Shown here: in pieces, positions 18,690 to 31,619 of the stretch
Layout of the letters: each line of letters opens with the position of its first letter
Numbering within the stretch: the first letter of the stretch is position 1
Source of the DNA: Nilaparvata lugens
Lineage: Eukaryota; Arthropoda; Insecta; Hemiptera; Delphacidae
Direction of reading: 5' to 3'
Assembly (NCBI RefSeq): GCF_014356525.2
Contig: NC_052511.1
Span: forward strand, 8,216,500-8,280,499
Length of the DNA stretch: 64,000 nt
Notes under the pieces: model-generated
Databases searched by the model: none
The model's input: only the letters and a program-made list of their open reading frames with translations
Told to the model about the DNA's origin: nothing
Position numbers and translations under genes: made by a program

Positions 18690-20060
18690 TATGCGCATCA
18701 GATACAGTTGCAACAGCATCAGGGTCAGCAGGAATTACAATCGTATCAGCAACAGTTGCTTCAGGAATCACTACAATTCCATCAGGGACATAGGTTGCAT
18801 CAGCAACAGTTGCTTCAAGAATAGCAGCAACTACATAGGAATAACAGGAATTACATTTGCATCAGGGTCACAGGTTGCAGCAGCAACAGTTGCTTCAGGA
18901 ATTACATTTGCAGCAGCAACAGTTGCTTCAGGAATAGCAGGAATTACATTCGCATCAGCAACAGTTGCTTCAGGAATAGCAGGAATTACTACAAGTCCAT
19001 CAGGGAGATAGGTTGCAGCAAGAGTTACATTCGCGTCAGCAACAGTTGCTTCAGGAATAGCAGGAATTACATTTGCATCAGCAACAGTTGCTTCAGGAAT
19101 AGCAGGAATTATAATCGCATCAGCAACAGTTGCTTCAGGAATAGCAGCAACTACATAGGAATAACAGGAATTACATTTGCATCAGGGTTACAGGTTGCAG
19201 CAGCAACAGTTGCTTCAGGAATAGCAGGAATTATAATCGCATCAGCAACAGTTGCTTCAGGAATAGCAGCAACTACATAGGAATAACAGGAATTACATTT
19301 GCATCAGGGTTACAGGTTGCAGCAGCAACAGTTGCTTCAGGAATAACAGGAATTACATTTGTAGCAGCAACAGTTGCTTCAGGAATAGCAGGAATTACAT
19401 TTGCAGCAGCAACAGTTGCTTCAGGAATAGCAGGAATTACTACAAGTCCATCAGGGAGATAGGTTGCAGCAAGAATTACATTCGCGTCAGCAACAGTTGC
19501 TTCAGGAACAGCAGCAACTACATAGGAATAACATGAATTACATTTGCATCAGGAACATAGGTTGTAGCAAGAATTACTTTTGCATCAAGAACAGTTGCTT
19601 CAGGAACATCAGTTGCAGCAGAAATTACATTTCCATCAGGGACATACGTTACATCAGCAATTACATTTGCATCAGGGACATAGGTTGCAGCAGGAACACT
19701 TGCTTCAGGAACAGCAGGAATTACAATTTTATCAGGGACAAATGTTGCATCAGCAACAGCAGCATTTACTACAATTCCTTCAGGGACATGAGTTGCAGTA
19801 ATTAGACTACTCAGGAATTACATCTCAGGAGGACATGGGTTGCATCAGGATTTGCATTTACGTCACGGATCAATTGCAGCAGGAATTACTATTTCATCAG
19901 GGACAATTGCAGCAGGATTTGAACTCGTATCAGGGAACAGTTGCAGTAATTACAAGTAATGTCTCAGGGACTACAATTGCTTCAGGAACAAACGTTGTTG
20001 TAGCAATGAAACTTGCCTCAGGGATAACAGTTGCCTCAGGAACAAATGCATCAGGGTAAA
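18690..20060. repeat. Degenerate CAG-rich minisatellite after the receptor stop codon
   Basis: Units around CAACAGTTGCTTCAGGAATA with GCAGGAATTACA and TTGCATCAG recur with a 30-45-bp step; the CAGTTGCTTCA(A/G)G core appears about fifteen times. In one frame it reads QQQLLQE, then TAG, then QELHLHQ; in another it is an Ala/Thr/Ser repeat. It begins ~100 bases after TGA 18590 and fades at ~20060. It is probably 3'UTR or downstream DNA. Confidence 0.85.
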
Positions 20061-20761
20061 TTGCTTCTAGAACAATTGGTTATTGAATCAGTAAATAATG
20101 GTCAGGGATAAATTGTTCAGGAACTATTGCATTAGGGATAAACAGTCCAGGAATGATAGCATCAGAGATAAACGGGTCAAGAACGATTGCATGAGAGGTT
20201 CGGGAATAATTAGAATCAGGATCTAAATAATCAGGAAATAAATGGTTCAGAAATAATTGAGTAAGGATTGATTGCAACAGGAGTAACTGCATTAAGAATA
20301 GTAAGTGCAAGATAATTGCATTAGAAACAGAAATAGAATTAATAATAACTGGATTATTACAGCAGGAATAGTAAAAGCAAGAACAAATTATTGTAGTACA
20401 TTTACATCAGGAACAGTTAGTAGATTTTGAAAGATTTTCTGGAGTATCTACCATCTCGTTTGCACTAAGAGAAGTAATATAATACTATCTCATTTGCATC
20501 AGTTGAAACACCTGCATCAGCAACAAAATCTGCGTGAATCATCGGCGTAAATCGCTATTTTAAGATAAATTCAATTCATCTTTCCAATGTACATGAATCT
20601 GAGAATTGATGTGCCTATATTGACATCTAGGAGAGCTTCAAATTTATCTCAATCAATTTGAAGTGTAGATGCAATGAGTGTGCATTGAAGAGATTGATTA
20701 ATTGATATTTAGTGTTTGCTTCAGTCACATTATAAATCAGCAATCGCAATTAACTTTAAAA
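20061..20761. other. Decayed continuation of the CAG-rich repeat, then AT-rich DNA
   Basis: Traces such as GCAACAAAATCTGCGTG persist to about 20540. No gene is seen. This may be 3'UTR of the receptor, but no transcript end can be fixed from sequence. Confidence 0.4.
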
Positions 20762-20925
20762 CACTGAGGCCCGGTTGCACAACAGCCGGTTAAATTTTAA
20801 CCGTGATTAATTTCACAAGAACCAATCAGAGAAGGCGTTTTTGAAAATACAGCTTCTCTGATTGGTTCTCGTGGAATTAATCACGGTTAAAATTTAACCG
20901 GCTGTTGTGCAACCAGGCCTCAGTG
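20762..20925. mobile_element. Near-perfect palindromic MITE (P family), copy 1
   Basis: Arms CACTGAGGCCCGGTTGCAC and onward pair with the right side GTGCAACCAGGCCTCAGTG. Inner landmarks are TTAAATTTTAACCGTGATTA and the CCAATCAGAGAAG/CTTCTCTGATTGG pair. Five copies occur in the window. No coding capacity. Confidence 0.92.
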
Positions 20926-23900
20926 CTACTAACAGTAGCAATTATTGCTGCTTTATCAATCGCTGAGTTAGGAGAGGTAACATATAACTTTTTAATTTTT
21001 GTATACATTTTGTACAACTATCCAGTAGAATTTTCTGGAAAATATGAAGAACTTCGAGTTGTTGATAATTGGACAAAACACTTTGTGTCCAATTCTGTTT
21101 TGAACTTGAAAATTTGACGAAAGAAACTCATTTGATAATGCTGACACGGTTTGAGCATAAACTAAATTACAGTACCTACTTTTTCAGAAAATGTTCAGAA
21201 CTCAATCGTCCAAAAAATCCTCTCCATATTCAGCGATTGAACAAGAAACTTTACATTCGATAATCCTTGAAATCGCATCCTAACTATGATGTTTATTGAT
21301 AGAACCATCCTGGGAACTTGAAACAGAGCAGGTATATACTTTTAGAACCTGCTAGTATGTAGAAATAACTTGTATTGTCATCATCTAACTTGTAAAAGTT
21401 TTATTATGTACGCTAAATATGACTGGAAATCTCCACTCAGTTAACAGTTCCCATAAATCACGTCTCTCCTGCGTCCAATCATCGTAATTATTGGTATTTT
21501 AATTGTACCTTCTAAATACGTAATCATTGTCTACTAACCAACTAAAATCACACTCAGTAGGTATATGAAGAACATAATCTATTTCCATGAGTTTTATTTT
21601 AATTACTTGATTAGTTTTAGTTTAAAATTAGTAAGTAATGATTGAACAACTAATTGTTGTTAATTTTTGTGTTTATTACAAATTTTATTTTTCAAATGGG
21701 TTCCCCAAATTTGAATATGACATAATACATGTCCTCCTTTCTATGTGTTGTCATTCTGGAGAGTCTAGACTCTTGAAGAATGTGTAAAGTTTTATTCCAA
21801 AACTGGTCTTGAAACTGAATTCAATTGATATTGGAATGCTTTGTTATTCCAAATTATATGTTTAATTTTGTTCATTTACTGTTTTCTGTAGTGGAATATT
21901 TTTGAGCAATTCAGCACACAATTTTCAATTAATTGTTGATTCGAATAGTGAAATCACAATTTATAAATTTCTCAAGAAACATTGTCATGAAATATTGTCG
22001 TTTTTATTGTTACTGGATTTTCATCCTCTGAAACTTTTTAAGTAATTTAATTATTTTTTTAAGTTATACTTCACAACAATAATTATGTCTGGGTACCTGT
22101 TGAAAAAAATGTAAATACTTCTATGGAAATTTTTATTGTTTTTGAAATTAGTTCTATTATTTTCTATTTTGTTATAAATTAACTATAGTTTGTTATTCGC
22201 TGTTAAGTTAGTTGCACTAAATCTATTAATATATAAGTTTGAAATCTTTTTAAAAATTATTCTATTTATTTTTCTATCAGTAGAGTTGTTTTTCAGAGAG
22301 AACTCTCTAGATATTTCTGAGCAAACTCTTTTATTCTGATGTTTAGAGTCGCAAATTTTATTTTTAAGGGAAACTAGTTCTTCATCAATGTTAGATTTTC
22401 AAAACAAGGCTAAACAAGCCTCTTGGAAAGGCTCAATTATTACTGGTAATTTCCTAAATAAATTTGATATTTTATCAGTAGTAAACAAATAGCCATGCAA
22501 CTATTTGGAAAATGTTTGCATCATTTTTACTACATGTGTATACTACTGCTGAGTATGCGTTACTGGGTGGCTTCTTATATAATTAATACAAAAACATAGT
22601 AAATTTTTATGCAATAATTAAGATAAATTTTTGAAATAGTGCTTCAAGCTCAATTTTCAAACTCTAGTTGAATGAGAAGCAAATATATTCGAAGTTCTCT
22701 AACGGAAAATCACAATAAAATAAAATCTACAGATAAATATTATAATAATCAAATATTTTGAAAGTAGCATTTCTAATGCTCATTAGTTTCAATAGTAACT
22801 TAATGTGAGTTACTTGAAGAATTATACTCTGAAGCTCTCCTCAAATAGTAATGAGCTGTGTGGTAATATACATTAAATACGTTAACAAGACTCAAAACAT
22901 TCTTGTTCAATTAATACAACTATTTTTCATCCAGTAACTTTTAGTTTTTAACGTTGTTTCGTATTTTTTAAGGCAATTCAATATATTGGAATGATGATCG
23001 TATAAGTCCAAACCTTATTATGGCTAGTTATTGCTGGTTTCATACACTGAGTAAATTGTTCAGTATCTATATTTATAGATATGTGCTAGATATGTTCCAT
23101 AAATATTGATGGAGTAACTGTTATGGTATATCATTAAAATGGCCATTAGATGTAAAATATGAAGTAACTGTTGTGTGAAAAGAACTATTTCTGCTAAACC
23201 ATCAGATATGATCAGTGAGCTAAGATGCAGTATGTGTGTAAAGTCAGGCTTTTATTGCCCGTATAATAAATTCTGTCTATGGATATATTAATTTATTATT
23301 TATTTAGATATAAATAATAATATTGATAAATATGATTAATCTTCAATATTTCGGGATTAATGTTGCAACTGTGTCGATTAATTATGGATAATACATAAAA
23401 TAATATAAACTCGGAAATAAGCATCTAGAAACGAGATTGTCGATAAATATTCTGGTACCTGATTTTAATTTTTTAATTGATATAATTATTTCTCTGTAAA
23501 ATAGCTGTACAGTTAAGGTGTTATATTGTGTATTTTATATATCAAACTATATTGTTCGACTCTCCATCCTCCCTCCTTTCCTTCCATCGTATCGTCTCTC
23601 TCATGTCATCCTCGTAGCATTATTTAACATTCTTACCCTACCTCCAATCCATCGTAATAACCCCCATCTTCCATTCATGTCTTCAACTCTTCAGTTCACT
23701 TACTCACTTTGAGCTTCATTGATTAATTTCATTCAAAGTTTTTGAATCATCGTATATAAATTATAATCTATTCAAAGAAGTACATGTAAATTGAAATTAA
23801 TCTGGCGATTTAGCTGCTGCAAAATAAATTTGCTACATAAATTTGTAACAATCGAGCTCACAAGTAAACTGAAATGAGTTTTAATTTTTATAAATTCAAT

Positions 23901-24570
23901 GCTAATAATATTTTTTTAATCAGTAGTACAGTTATAAATAAAATAGTCTTCATATTGTTCATCCATAGAATTGAACCAGAATCGCTATTTTTTCAACAAA
24001 TATAAAACTCGGAAACCTCTTGTTGCCTCATGATAGACTTTGATAAAGCAATTTATGGGTTTTATGTGTGATTACTGAGTAGCTTTTTTAAAATAATTTC
24101 GGCTTCCATTTACTCCATATATCTCTTCTATCTTCCTCTTATGAGACTCTACACTTGTCTTTTAGTTTTTAAGGTACTGTATTCCCCCAGGTTACTGTAT
24201 ACTGTATTCCCCAATATGTTGTTATTCTCAACATTTTTGTTGAAATGTTATTTTCAACATTTGTGTTATTTTCAACATTTTTGTTGAAAATGTGTCTTAT
24301 TGTAATTTTCTTCCAATAGCTTGTACTTAACTGTTCGATCTTCCATTTATGCCATGACTTTAGTTACGTATATTTTAGCAGTATTCCTTACCCTTGTATT
24401 TATTTATCTTATTTATTGTCCCCTCGAAAAACATTACGATCCATAGAATCTCGTAGTTACATCCTTATCTAAATATTTTTCTCAGTTTTACTTGCTTTTC
24501 TTAGAAGCTAAACATACCCAAGGTCATAACTGATTTGATTAGCATTGGTTAATGCTGCAATAGTTATTTG
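20926..24570. other. AT-rich non-coding stretch
   Basis: I see no gene, RNA gene or clear element. Only short open frames without recognisable motifs occur. A small palindromic ATTTTCAACATT repeat lies near 24225-24290. Confidence 0.5.
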
Positions 24571-25097
24571 TGCAACTAGTGCGCAAAGTGACAATTTGCT
24601 GCACCGAAAGAAACGTTTACGCCCGAGCCGTAGGCGAGGGCGGAATGGTTTGTTGAGTGCAGCAGAGGAACTTTGCGCACGTATTTCACATTAAGTTTTT
24701 CCTACAGTTACCATTGAATATGAAAAGTGGTTAATTATGGGTAAAATTGCCTGAAATCCATCAAATGTTTTTCTGTGTAATTTTATTATTGATAAAAACC
24801 TTAATCCTAAAATCCTAAAGTCCTCGTTGTCCTTGGTTATAATATATAATTAATAATTAGCGCGTTGTGCTTCGTTGCAGCTCTGCTCACTATAGCAGCC
24901 ACAGCAGTCACTGTTACCAACTTCATTTTGATTTTGCTGCACTGTTGCTCCATATAACCTACTAAGTATTTTGCGTTGCCATGTTGCAAATCTGGAGTGC
25001 AGAAAAGATTTTTCCCGCACTAGAGCGGAAAAGTGATTCTTTGCGTTCTGTAATCAGTGCAGCAATGGCCACTTTTCAACGTAACTGTAGGAAAAAA
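24571..25097. mobile_element. Foldback element with TTTTTCCTACAGTTAC ends
   Basis: Arms 24696-24711 and 25081-25096 are inverted (CCTACAGTTAC/GTAACTGTAGG), and CCACTTTTCA near 25069 pairs with TGAAAAGTGG near 24720. A separate GC-richer hairpin lies just left (24579-24610 with 24655-24681, around GTGCGCAAAG/CTTTGCGCAC). No coding capacity. Confidence 0.7.
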
Positions 25098-26569
25098 TAA
25101 TTGAACTGACCAACCGATTTTCTATAGCATCACTGGTTAGTTCTACCTTTATGTACTTAATTGATCACCGATTGAATCTCTTCCCATACCTTACTATTTT
25201 TTAATGAACTGAGCAGCTCATACTTTGTCTCTATAATATTACTAGTCAATGGTACAAATACATGATAGTGTTATGTTTATACTACAAACCGCAGAGTATT
25301 TGATCAACTCTTACTAATTAGTTCAGATAAATTGTTGAAATCGTTGTTATAATAATTTTTATAAATAACTTATTTCTATTTCCAACGTATTTATTATTCT
25401 TCAGTTAGTGGTGTTAGTGTATTAGGGGTATAATTTACATATTGTTTCTTAAGAAACACAATATTTTACTGGAATACATTATATATTGAATAGAAACCAG
25501 AACTATATTGAAGTAACTAGAATTGAAGATTTGTATTTTATAAGCAGTCTTTTGAATACTGATATATTGGATTTCAAATGATGCTGCGAATATTTCAACT
25601 TACTATTTACGCAACAATAATCAATTTTCGGGGCAATTCTTGTCCTTTTTTTAATTCTTGTCTAATAGGGTTTTGAACTGCAATCGTATTGTAAGTTTCC
25701 CTTCTTTTTCTATGTTTCACACCCACTCTTCTTCCTCTCACTCAATTTAGTTGAATGAATTCAAAACTCGAGGAAACTACGGTTTTTTCTAGAATCCAGT
25801 CTAGAGAGCCTGGATTTAGTTCTTTTAGATCTCTGTATTTAGTTAGAGCATCGATTCAGTTCTGGTTTTTCATAGAACAATTACCACATCGCAATCATAA
25901 AACCCATAAAATTGCTCTGAGCTTAGAAAATTCACGATCAAAAAGTTTTAGATTATTTTATAAGCAGTTTTATTAGGATAGAATCCTATCATTCCAGAAG
26001 TTCGCCTCCTTATAAATACGCTTCATCTTCCATGAATATTCTACCGTAGATCACAGTTTAGCTAATAATCACTCATTCCTTCGTTGCACTTGGTTCCTCT
26101 TGTGTAGTGGTCTATCATTGCCAACTTTTTAAGACATGAACATATACCTCATTTTAATAGATATTTTGGAATAATATTATTACCTATTATTTTTTAGAAT
26201 AGCTATTTTGTTTTCTTAATAATTTTATAACTGGTAATTTTATTGTACTGTGGGTTGAAGTAATCTACATTTTGAGTTTTTTTATTATTGTTGAAAATAT
26301 TACAATAACTAGAATAACTTACTTTTTGTTTTATGTAGTGAATGTTGCGTGGTAATTTACAATTTTCTCTGACGACTTGATCGAGCGATCATGTACTAAA
26401 AACGGGCATGTTCCAATAATTAAGCTACAGCATTGTATTAATATATTTTTGAAATGATCAATTTTTAAATTCAATCCACTTTCACTAATAGCATTACATC
26501 AATACATGTAATTAGCAGTATATAATTCATAAATCATCCATTTATCATTATTTCATTTTCATCTCTATG
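25098..26569. other. AT-rich non-coding stretch
   Basis: I see no gene or named element here; the short open frames have no motif that I recognise. Confidence 0.5.
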
Positions 26570-26720
26570 TAGAAGATTTCCTTGAAGTGTCTCATCATTG
26601 ATGTAATTTCCTTGAAGTGTCTCATCATTGATGTAATTTCCTTGAAGATTTCCTTAAACCTCATCATTGATGTAATTTCCTTGAAGATTTCCTTAAAGTG
26701 TCTCATCATTGATGTAATTC
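26570..26720. repeat. Short ~30-bp tandem repeat, four to five units
   Basis: TTTCCTTGAAG with TGTCTCATCATTGATGTAA recurs with small indels. Confidence 0.85.
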
Positions 26721-27109
26721 TCCCTTTGTAATCTAATTTCTATGCCGCAATAATGAATTATTGATTCAATTTTCTTAATTGCTCAAGTGATCCAAATGGA
26801 TAAGAAGTTTTTTGTTGAAAAAGTATAAAAAATTCAATTTATTGGGAAAAAAGATTATTTAATGTAGTACATCAGTGTGTTTTGAAGAATTCAACAAAAT
26901 TATTAAAGTTTGAGATACAAATTATTGTGAAAGTACTCAGCTTTATGTTAATTAGAATGAGATGTAAGTTGATGATGAACAGCTTCTCACTCAGATCGCT
27001 CACACATCAACACAGTTGATGAACAATATAATGTTGTTCTGAAGACGAGAATTTTTAGAGTAAATAGAAGAGTAATTGCTGATTAATTGGATTGCATTGA
27101 ACACATTAA
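26721..27109. other. AT-rich non-coding stretch
   Basis: I see nothing in it beyond low-complexity AT-rich DNA. Confidence 0.5.
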
Positions 27110-27260
27110 GGGTCGGTTGCACAAAAGCCGGTTAAATTTAAACCATGATTTATTTCTCGAGAATCAATCACAGAAGGCCTTTTTGATAAGACGGCTTCTC
27201 TGATTGGTTCTCGTGGAATTAATCACGGTTAAAATTTAACCGGCTCTTGTGCAACCGGCA
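27110..27260. mobile_element. P-family palindromic MITE, copy 2
   Basis: GGTCGGTTGCACAAAAGCCG pairs with CGGCTCTTGTGCAACCGGC. It directly abuts the next foldback element at 27263. Confidence 0.9.
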
Positions 27261-27262
27261 CT

Positions 27263-27894
27263 AAGGGTCGGTTTCCGAGCTCGGGATTTAGCTAAGTTCT
27301 AGACTTTAAATAGTCGCAGTTTTTATTTTCTCATTTCTATAATTGGAAACGTTTTTCCTTGACGAAATTAAACTTTTCTAAATGAATCAAAATAGCCGAA
27401 ACTTTACACTATTTTCTCTTTATTTTATTTTGTAATTAAATTTTCTATAATTGGAAACGTTTTTCCTTGACGAAATTAAACTTTTCTAAATGAATCAAAA
27501 TAGCCGAAACTTTACACTATTTTCTCTTTATTTTATTTTTGTGTTCAATTATCTAGTTTTTTGAGATTTAATTCAAACGTGACTTCGACAATGAGTACGA
27601 CTACGCCATAGCCACCTCTAATACAAGGCCGCGGCCTACGATATTGCAACGTCGCAGTGTAGGCCTAGAATCTAATACATGATTGGTGAAAAAGATTTCA
27701 AAAAATACCAGCTGATCTTTTTCACCAATCATGTATTAGATTCTAGGCCTACACTGCGACGTTGCAATATCGTAGACCGCGGCCTTGTATTAGAGGTGGT
27801 TATGACTACGCCCCGTTTCGGAAAGCCAATTTTTTCACTCCAGCTGTTTAAATTCTAGAACTTAGCCAAATCCCGAGCTCGGAAACCGGCCTTA
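27263..27894. mobile_element. Foldback element with a second palindrome nested inside
   Basis: Outer arms are AAGGGTCGGTTTCCGAGCTC and GAGCTCGGAAACCGGCCTT, extended by GGGATTTAGCTAAGTTCTAG/CTAGAACTTAGCCAAATCCC. Inside are a ~100-bp direct duplication (27334-27440 and 27441-27541) and a nearly perfect palindrome at 27609-27800. Confidence 0.88.
27609..27800. mobile_element. Inner palindrome with ~85-bp arms
   Basis: The left arm begins GCCACCTCTAATACAAGGCC and the right arm ends GGCCTTGTATTAGAGGTGG. Arms are nearly identical through GCAACGTCGCAGTGTAGGCC and GATTGGTGAAAAAGA, with a short loop. It is likely a recent insertion into the outer element. Confidence 0.9.
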
Positions 27895-30800
27895 AATGGT
27901 GCTTGGAATAGTCTTTCCTACCATTCAATGAATTTAATGCTTATTTACAACAATCACAATCAATGAAACCCCGTTACTTGAACTTGCTTTTCTGTAAGAA
28001 ATCATCTCATTTGTTTTTCATAAAAATTGAAAGCATTTAAAATTTTACCTCTAAATCTGACACTTCAGCTAATTCTCCTACATCAATTCACCATCTTTCT
28101 CCATAATTTAAGTTTTGTATTTTTTATGATAATGAAATTTTGTTATTGAGAAGAAACAGTACAAAGTAGAGTAGATTTTCCACCTTCAAAGTACAATAAT
28201 TTCATTTCATATACGCAGTACAACACATTCCATTGTTTTATTCATAGATGAGCATTGATTAAATACTGATTAATACAATTTATTACCAAACTATTTATTG
28301 AACAGTTCTTATTCTCTATTGTATTGTATAGTACGCTTTTTTATACTCTTCAACTTTCACTTACGTTCAGCAGCTTGCTAAATAATATTGTTTGAAAACA
28401 ATATGAGGTTACAAACTCCTAGGAAGTTGTGAACTCCTTTCAAGTGTTGATTATTTCAAAATTAATTCGTCAATGTTGTGACTGATAGAAACTTAATAAT
28501 AATAATGATGTTCCCAGGCTATTTGGTACAACTAATTATTTATTTTATGGATACAAAAATAGTATATCGATCTATTTTGAGATGTTAATTTTGTATGATT
28601 GGAAATCTCAGATTAGAAACAGTTTATAAAATGTAATAGATTTTTGAAATTAGTATGAATGATTCATACTATTACCAATTATTCGGTTCACAAAATATGT
28701 TTTGTTTCTCCTTTAGAACTCTAGAATCCAAAATAGTTGTGGATTTACAAGGTCAAGCTACAAGAACATTGTTAAGATTACATTTTTAGGTGTATACATT
28801 GTGTCAAGATAAGATTTAAGATTTTTTATGTAACTGCAGCTTTTATAATATTTCTTGATAGATAAATAATATAAAACATATTTTTCAAAGAGTGTTTTGT
28901 AACAAGAAATAATGAAATTATCTGGTTTTATAATAGTTCTTCCTATAAATCTGTTCCATTTAGCTGGATTTAAAGGTTTATTTTTCAATGTAGAATTCAT
29001 TGCAATCTAAATGGCTTCAAATGTGTTTCTCGTTTTAGCGTTCATTGTAATAATGAACCACCTGAAAGATGTGTAGATAAATATCTAATCACTATTCATA
29101 TTAAATTTTTCCACAAATCTATAGTACCAAAAGTGTAATTTATATTGTATTATCTATACTACACTAATATAATATAAAGGATTTATATGATTTATCATGT
29201 TAAGGATTTCAATGATCACTCACTCAGAAAACCATAATTGAGGAAGTATTCAATTCTAGTTGAATAATTAACTACAGTTTGAAATATAAAGGTGCCTAAT
29301 GAGATGTAAATCTAGTAATAAATCTTCAATTTTTTGATGTTATACGAATTTCAAACTTAGATAATACTGTAGTTTTGCCAGAAACTGAATTTTTACTATG
29401 GATTAGATTGATAATTGGATAATGAATTTTTCATCCTTTTTTGAATTTTATGTGTTTAGCATCATTCGCTATATTGATAAATATTTGAAAACTGTTATAT
29501 ATAACTGGGTATATAATTAATAACTGGCTAACTATTAAAACTGGGTATATAACTGTTTATTTCTTAACGTTTTTGGTTTATTTATGAATGTTCGTCCAAA
29601 CCGTGAAAATTACTGCAACAAAGCCATATTTTATTATCATGCTCTGGTTTACTTGTTCATCTTCAAGTACTGTAGATCCACGGATCTTGTATATCGTCAA
29701 TATCATAATACAACATGATCATTGATCATTAATAAACAATAATTTCTTATATTAGCTATCCTTTTTCTAAATTTATAGTTATAGCTAAATCCCTACCTAT
29801 CCTTTTTCTAAATTGATAATTTCTTGTGGGTTTTGATTATCAATTATCAATCCAATCAGTAAAATTAGAAGGTAATAGGTTATGTTTCTAATCAACTCTA
29901 ATTGTTTGCTCGTAGTACTTGATAAAATATAGGAGATTTATAGTAAACCATGACCTGAAATCAAATTATTTCCCATTCATTGTTCTCAGTATGAGTGTAC
30001 GAATGAGAATGTCAAATTATTATTAAGTTTTTATCCTCACATTCTATAAATGAACAATTATTATTCTACTCGTATTCAATTAGTATTCTAAGAACAACTA
30101 CAACTTCCTCTACTACACTACACTAAATTATTATTGCTGCTACTACTATTATAAATTCATATTGAATTATTGTATTAACTATAGACCTATGAAGCTTTCG
30201 TTTACGTAGGTAGACGGAAACTGAGTCAAACCCATTCCCCTAATCTAGCGATGTACTACATAGCCTACTCTAAGTTGAAAATAGATTAAGATAAATGTAT
30301 AAACGTGTAGTGTTTGTATTAATTATAGGGGACAGTTAAACTACCTCAATAGTACATGGAATAAGTGGAATAAGTCCTACTCCTCTATTATGTACTGTAA
30401 ATTCGTTGAACCTACTCTACGGACTATGGTTGATCACTCAGGGATTGCTTATTTAAATAGTTTAATGGTAATTAACTAATAGAACGATAGACTCACACAT
30501 TGTACATTTTTTATTAGCTGTGTTTTTGTAAATAAGTGCTTAGTTTTTCTTTCTTGTTGACATTTTTATATTGTTCGAACAAGTACAAATCTCCTCGGCC
30601 TATTTGTCATAGCACAAGGTAATGTATATTTTCTTACCTAAAGTAAAACATACAAAAATACACATTTATACTTTTCTCTGACAAAGATAAGGTTTCAACA
30701 GTCTCCATGTCCGTGATTAGAAGTAATTCACTTGAAATGCTAACATAAACACCCTTGTTTGGTTTTTGTATCAAGGGTTTCCAGTATAAATGTTGGTGGC

Positions 30801-31268
30801 AATTATAAGTCTGTTTTACATTTTTGAACTTAGTCTGTGAAATTATGCACATCCTATCAAATAATTTTTATGATTTTAACATTTTCAATAATCTTAATAG
30901 GACTACAACCTCACTAAATTATGCCTCATTTATATTATCAATTTCACAAGTCACAAATAGCACCTAAATTAATGTAATTTTTGCCACACTGCACAGAAAG
31001 CAGCTGTTTTCCAGTCCCTACGTAGATCTGAAAGACATTGTTTGCAGACGACTCTCGTCCGGCCGCTTCCGGACCCTTTCCGGCCGCTTTTTGAAAATTT
31101 TTGATAATGTGTTTGGACAACTGTGCCATATGGTGCATTGTGTTCAGGAGGGTGAGATTGGAAATTTCCACCTCACTATGAGTACCCTACGACGTCTGGT
31201 TCTTGAGTTATGAGACATCAAAGTTCCCCCCCCCCCTCATAAAACATTCTTATCCGATTTATTATTCT
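27895..31268. other. AT-rich non-coding stretch
   Basis: I see no gene. A C run of 12 lies near 31226-31237. An open frame on the minus strand at 30944-31171 gives 75 residues that match nothing I know. Confidence 0.5.
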
Positions 31269-31475
31269 TATATAGCTGATGCCAAAAAGTTGGGGAGCTT
31301 CGTGGGTCACAAGGTGTAACCTACTCACAGCTGATGCAATGCATCTATTTATTGTCTCTTTTGATTTAAAAATCATCACCTGAGCCAAGCTAGATGACAA
31401 CTCTACTTGACAACATCAGCTGTTGGAACGCACAAGAGACCCACGAAACCGCCTAACTTTTTGGCGTCAGCTATA
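31269..31475. mobile_element. Foldback element with AGCTGATGCCAAAAAGTT arms
   Basis: Left arm 31269-31308 (TATATAGCTGATGCCAAAAA ... CGTGGGT) pairs imperfectly with right arm 31439-31475 (ACCCACGAAAC ... TTTTTGGCGTCAGCTATA). No coding capacity. Confidence 0.7.
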
Positions 31476-31512
31476 CCTGTAGTGTGGCGAAAAATATCGT
31501 ACGCGACTCTCT

Positions 31513-31607
31513 CAGAAAGGTGTTTACGGTATTCGGATAAGATATTCCCGGGCTCGGCAAGCCTCGCCCGGGAAACTATCCTCATACCGTAAACACGAAC
31601 TTTCTGT
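31513..31607. other. Strong ~41-bp-arm hairpin
   Basis: Arms 31513-31553 (CAGAAAGGTGTTTACGGTAT ... CCCGGGC) and 31566-31607 (GCCCGGGAAACTATCCTCAT ... ACTTTCTG) enclose a 12-base loop. It is precursor-microRNA-sized but may be a small foldback element; a single copy is seen here. Confidence 0.65.
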
Positions 31608-31619
31608 GCTTGTAGCGTA

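Noticed and set aside
30944..31171. 75-residue minus-strand open frame
   Set aside because: It has a plausible composition but no motif, splice context or partner exon that I recognise.
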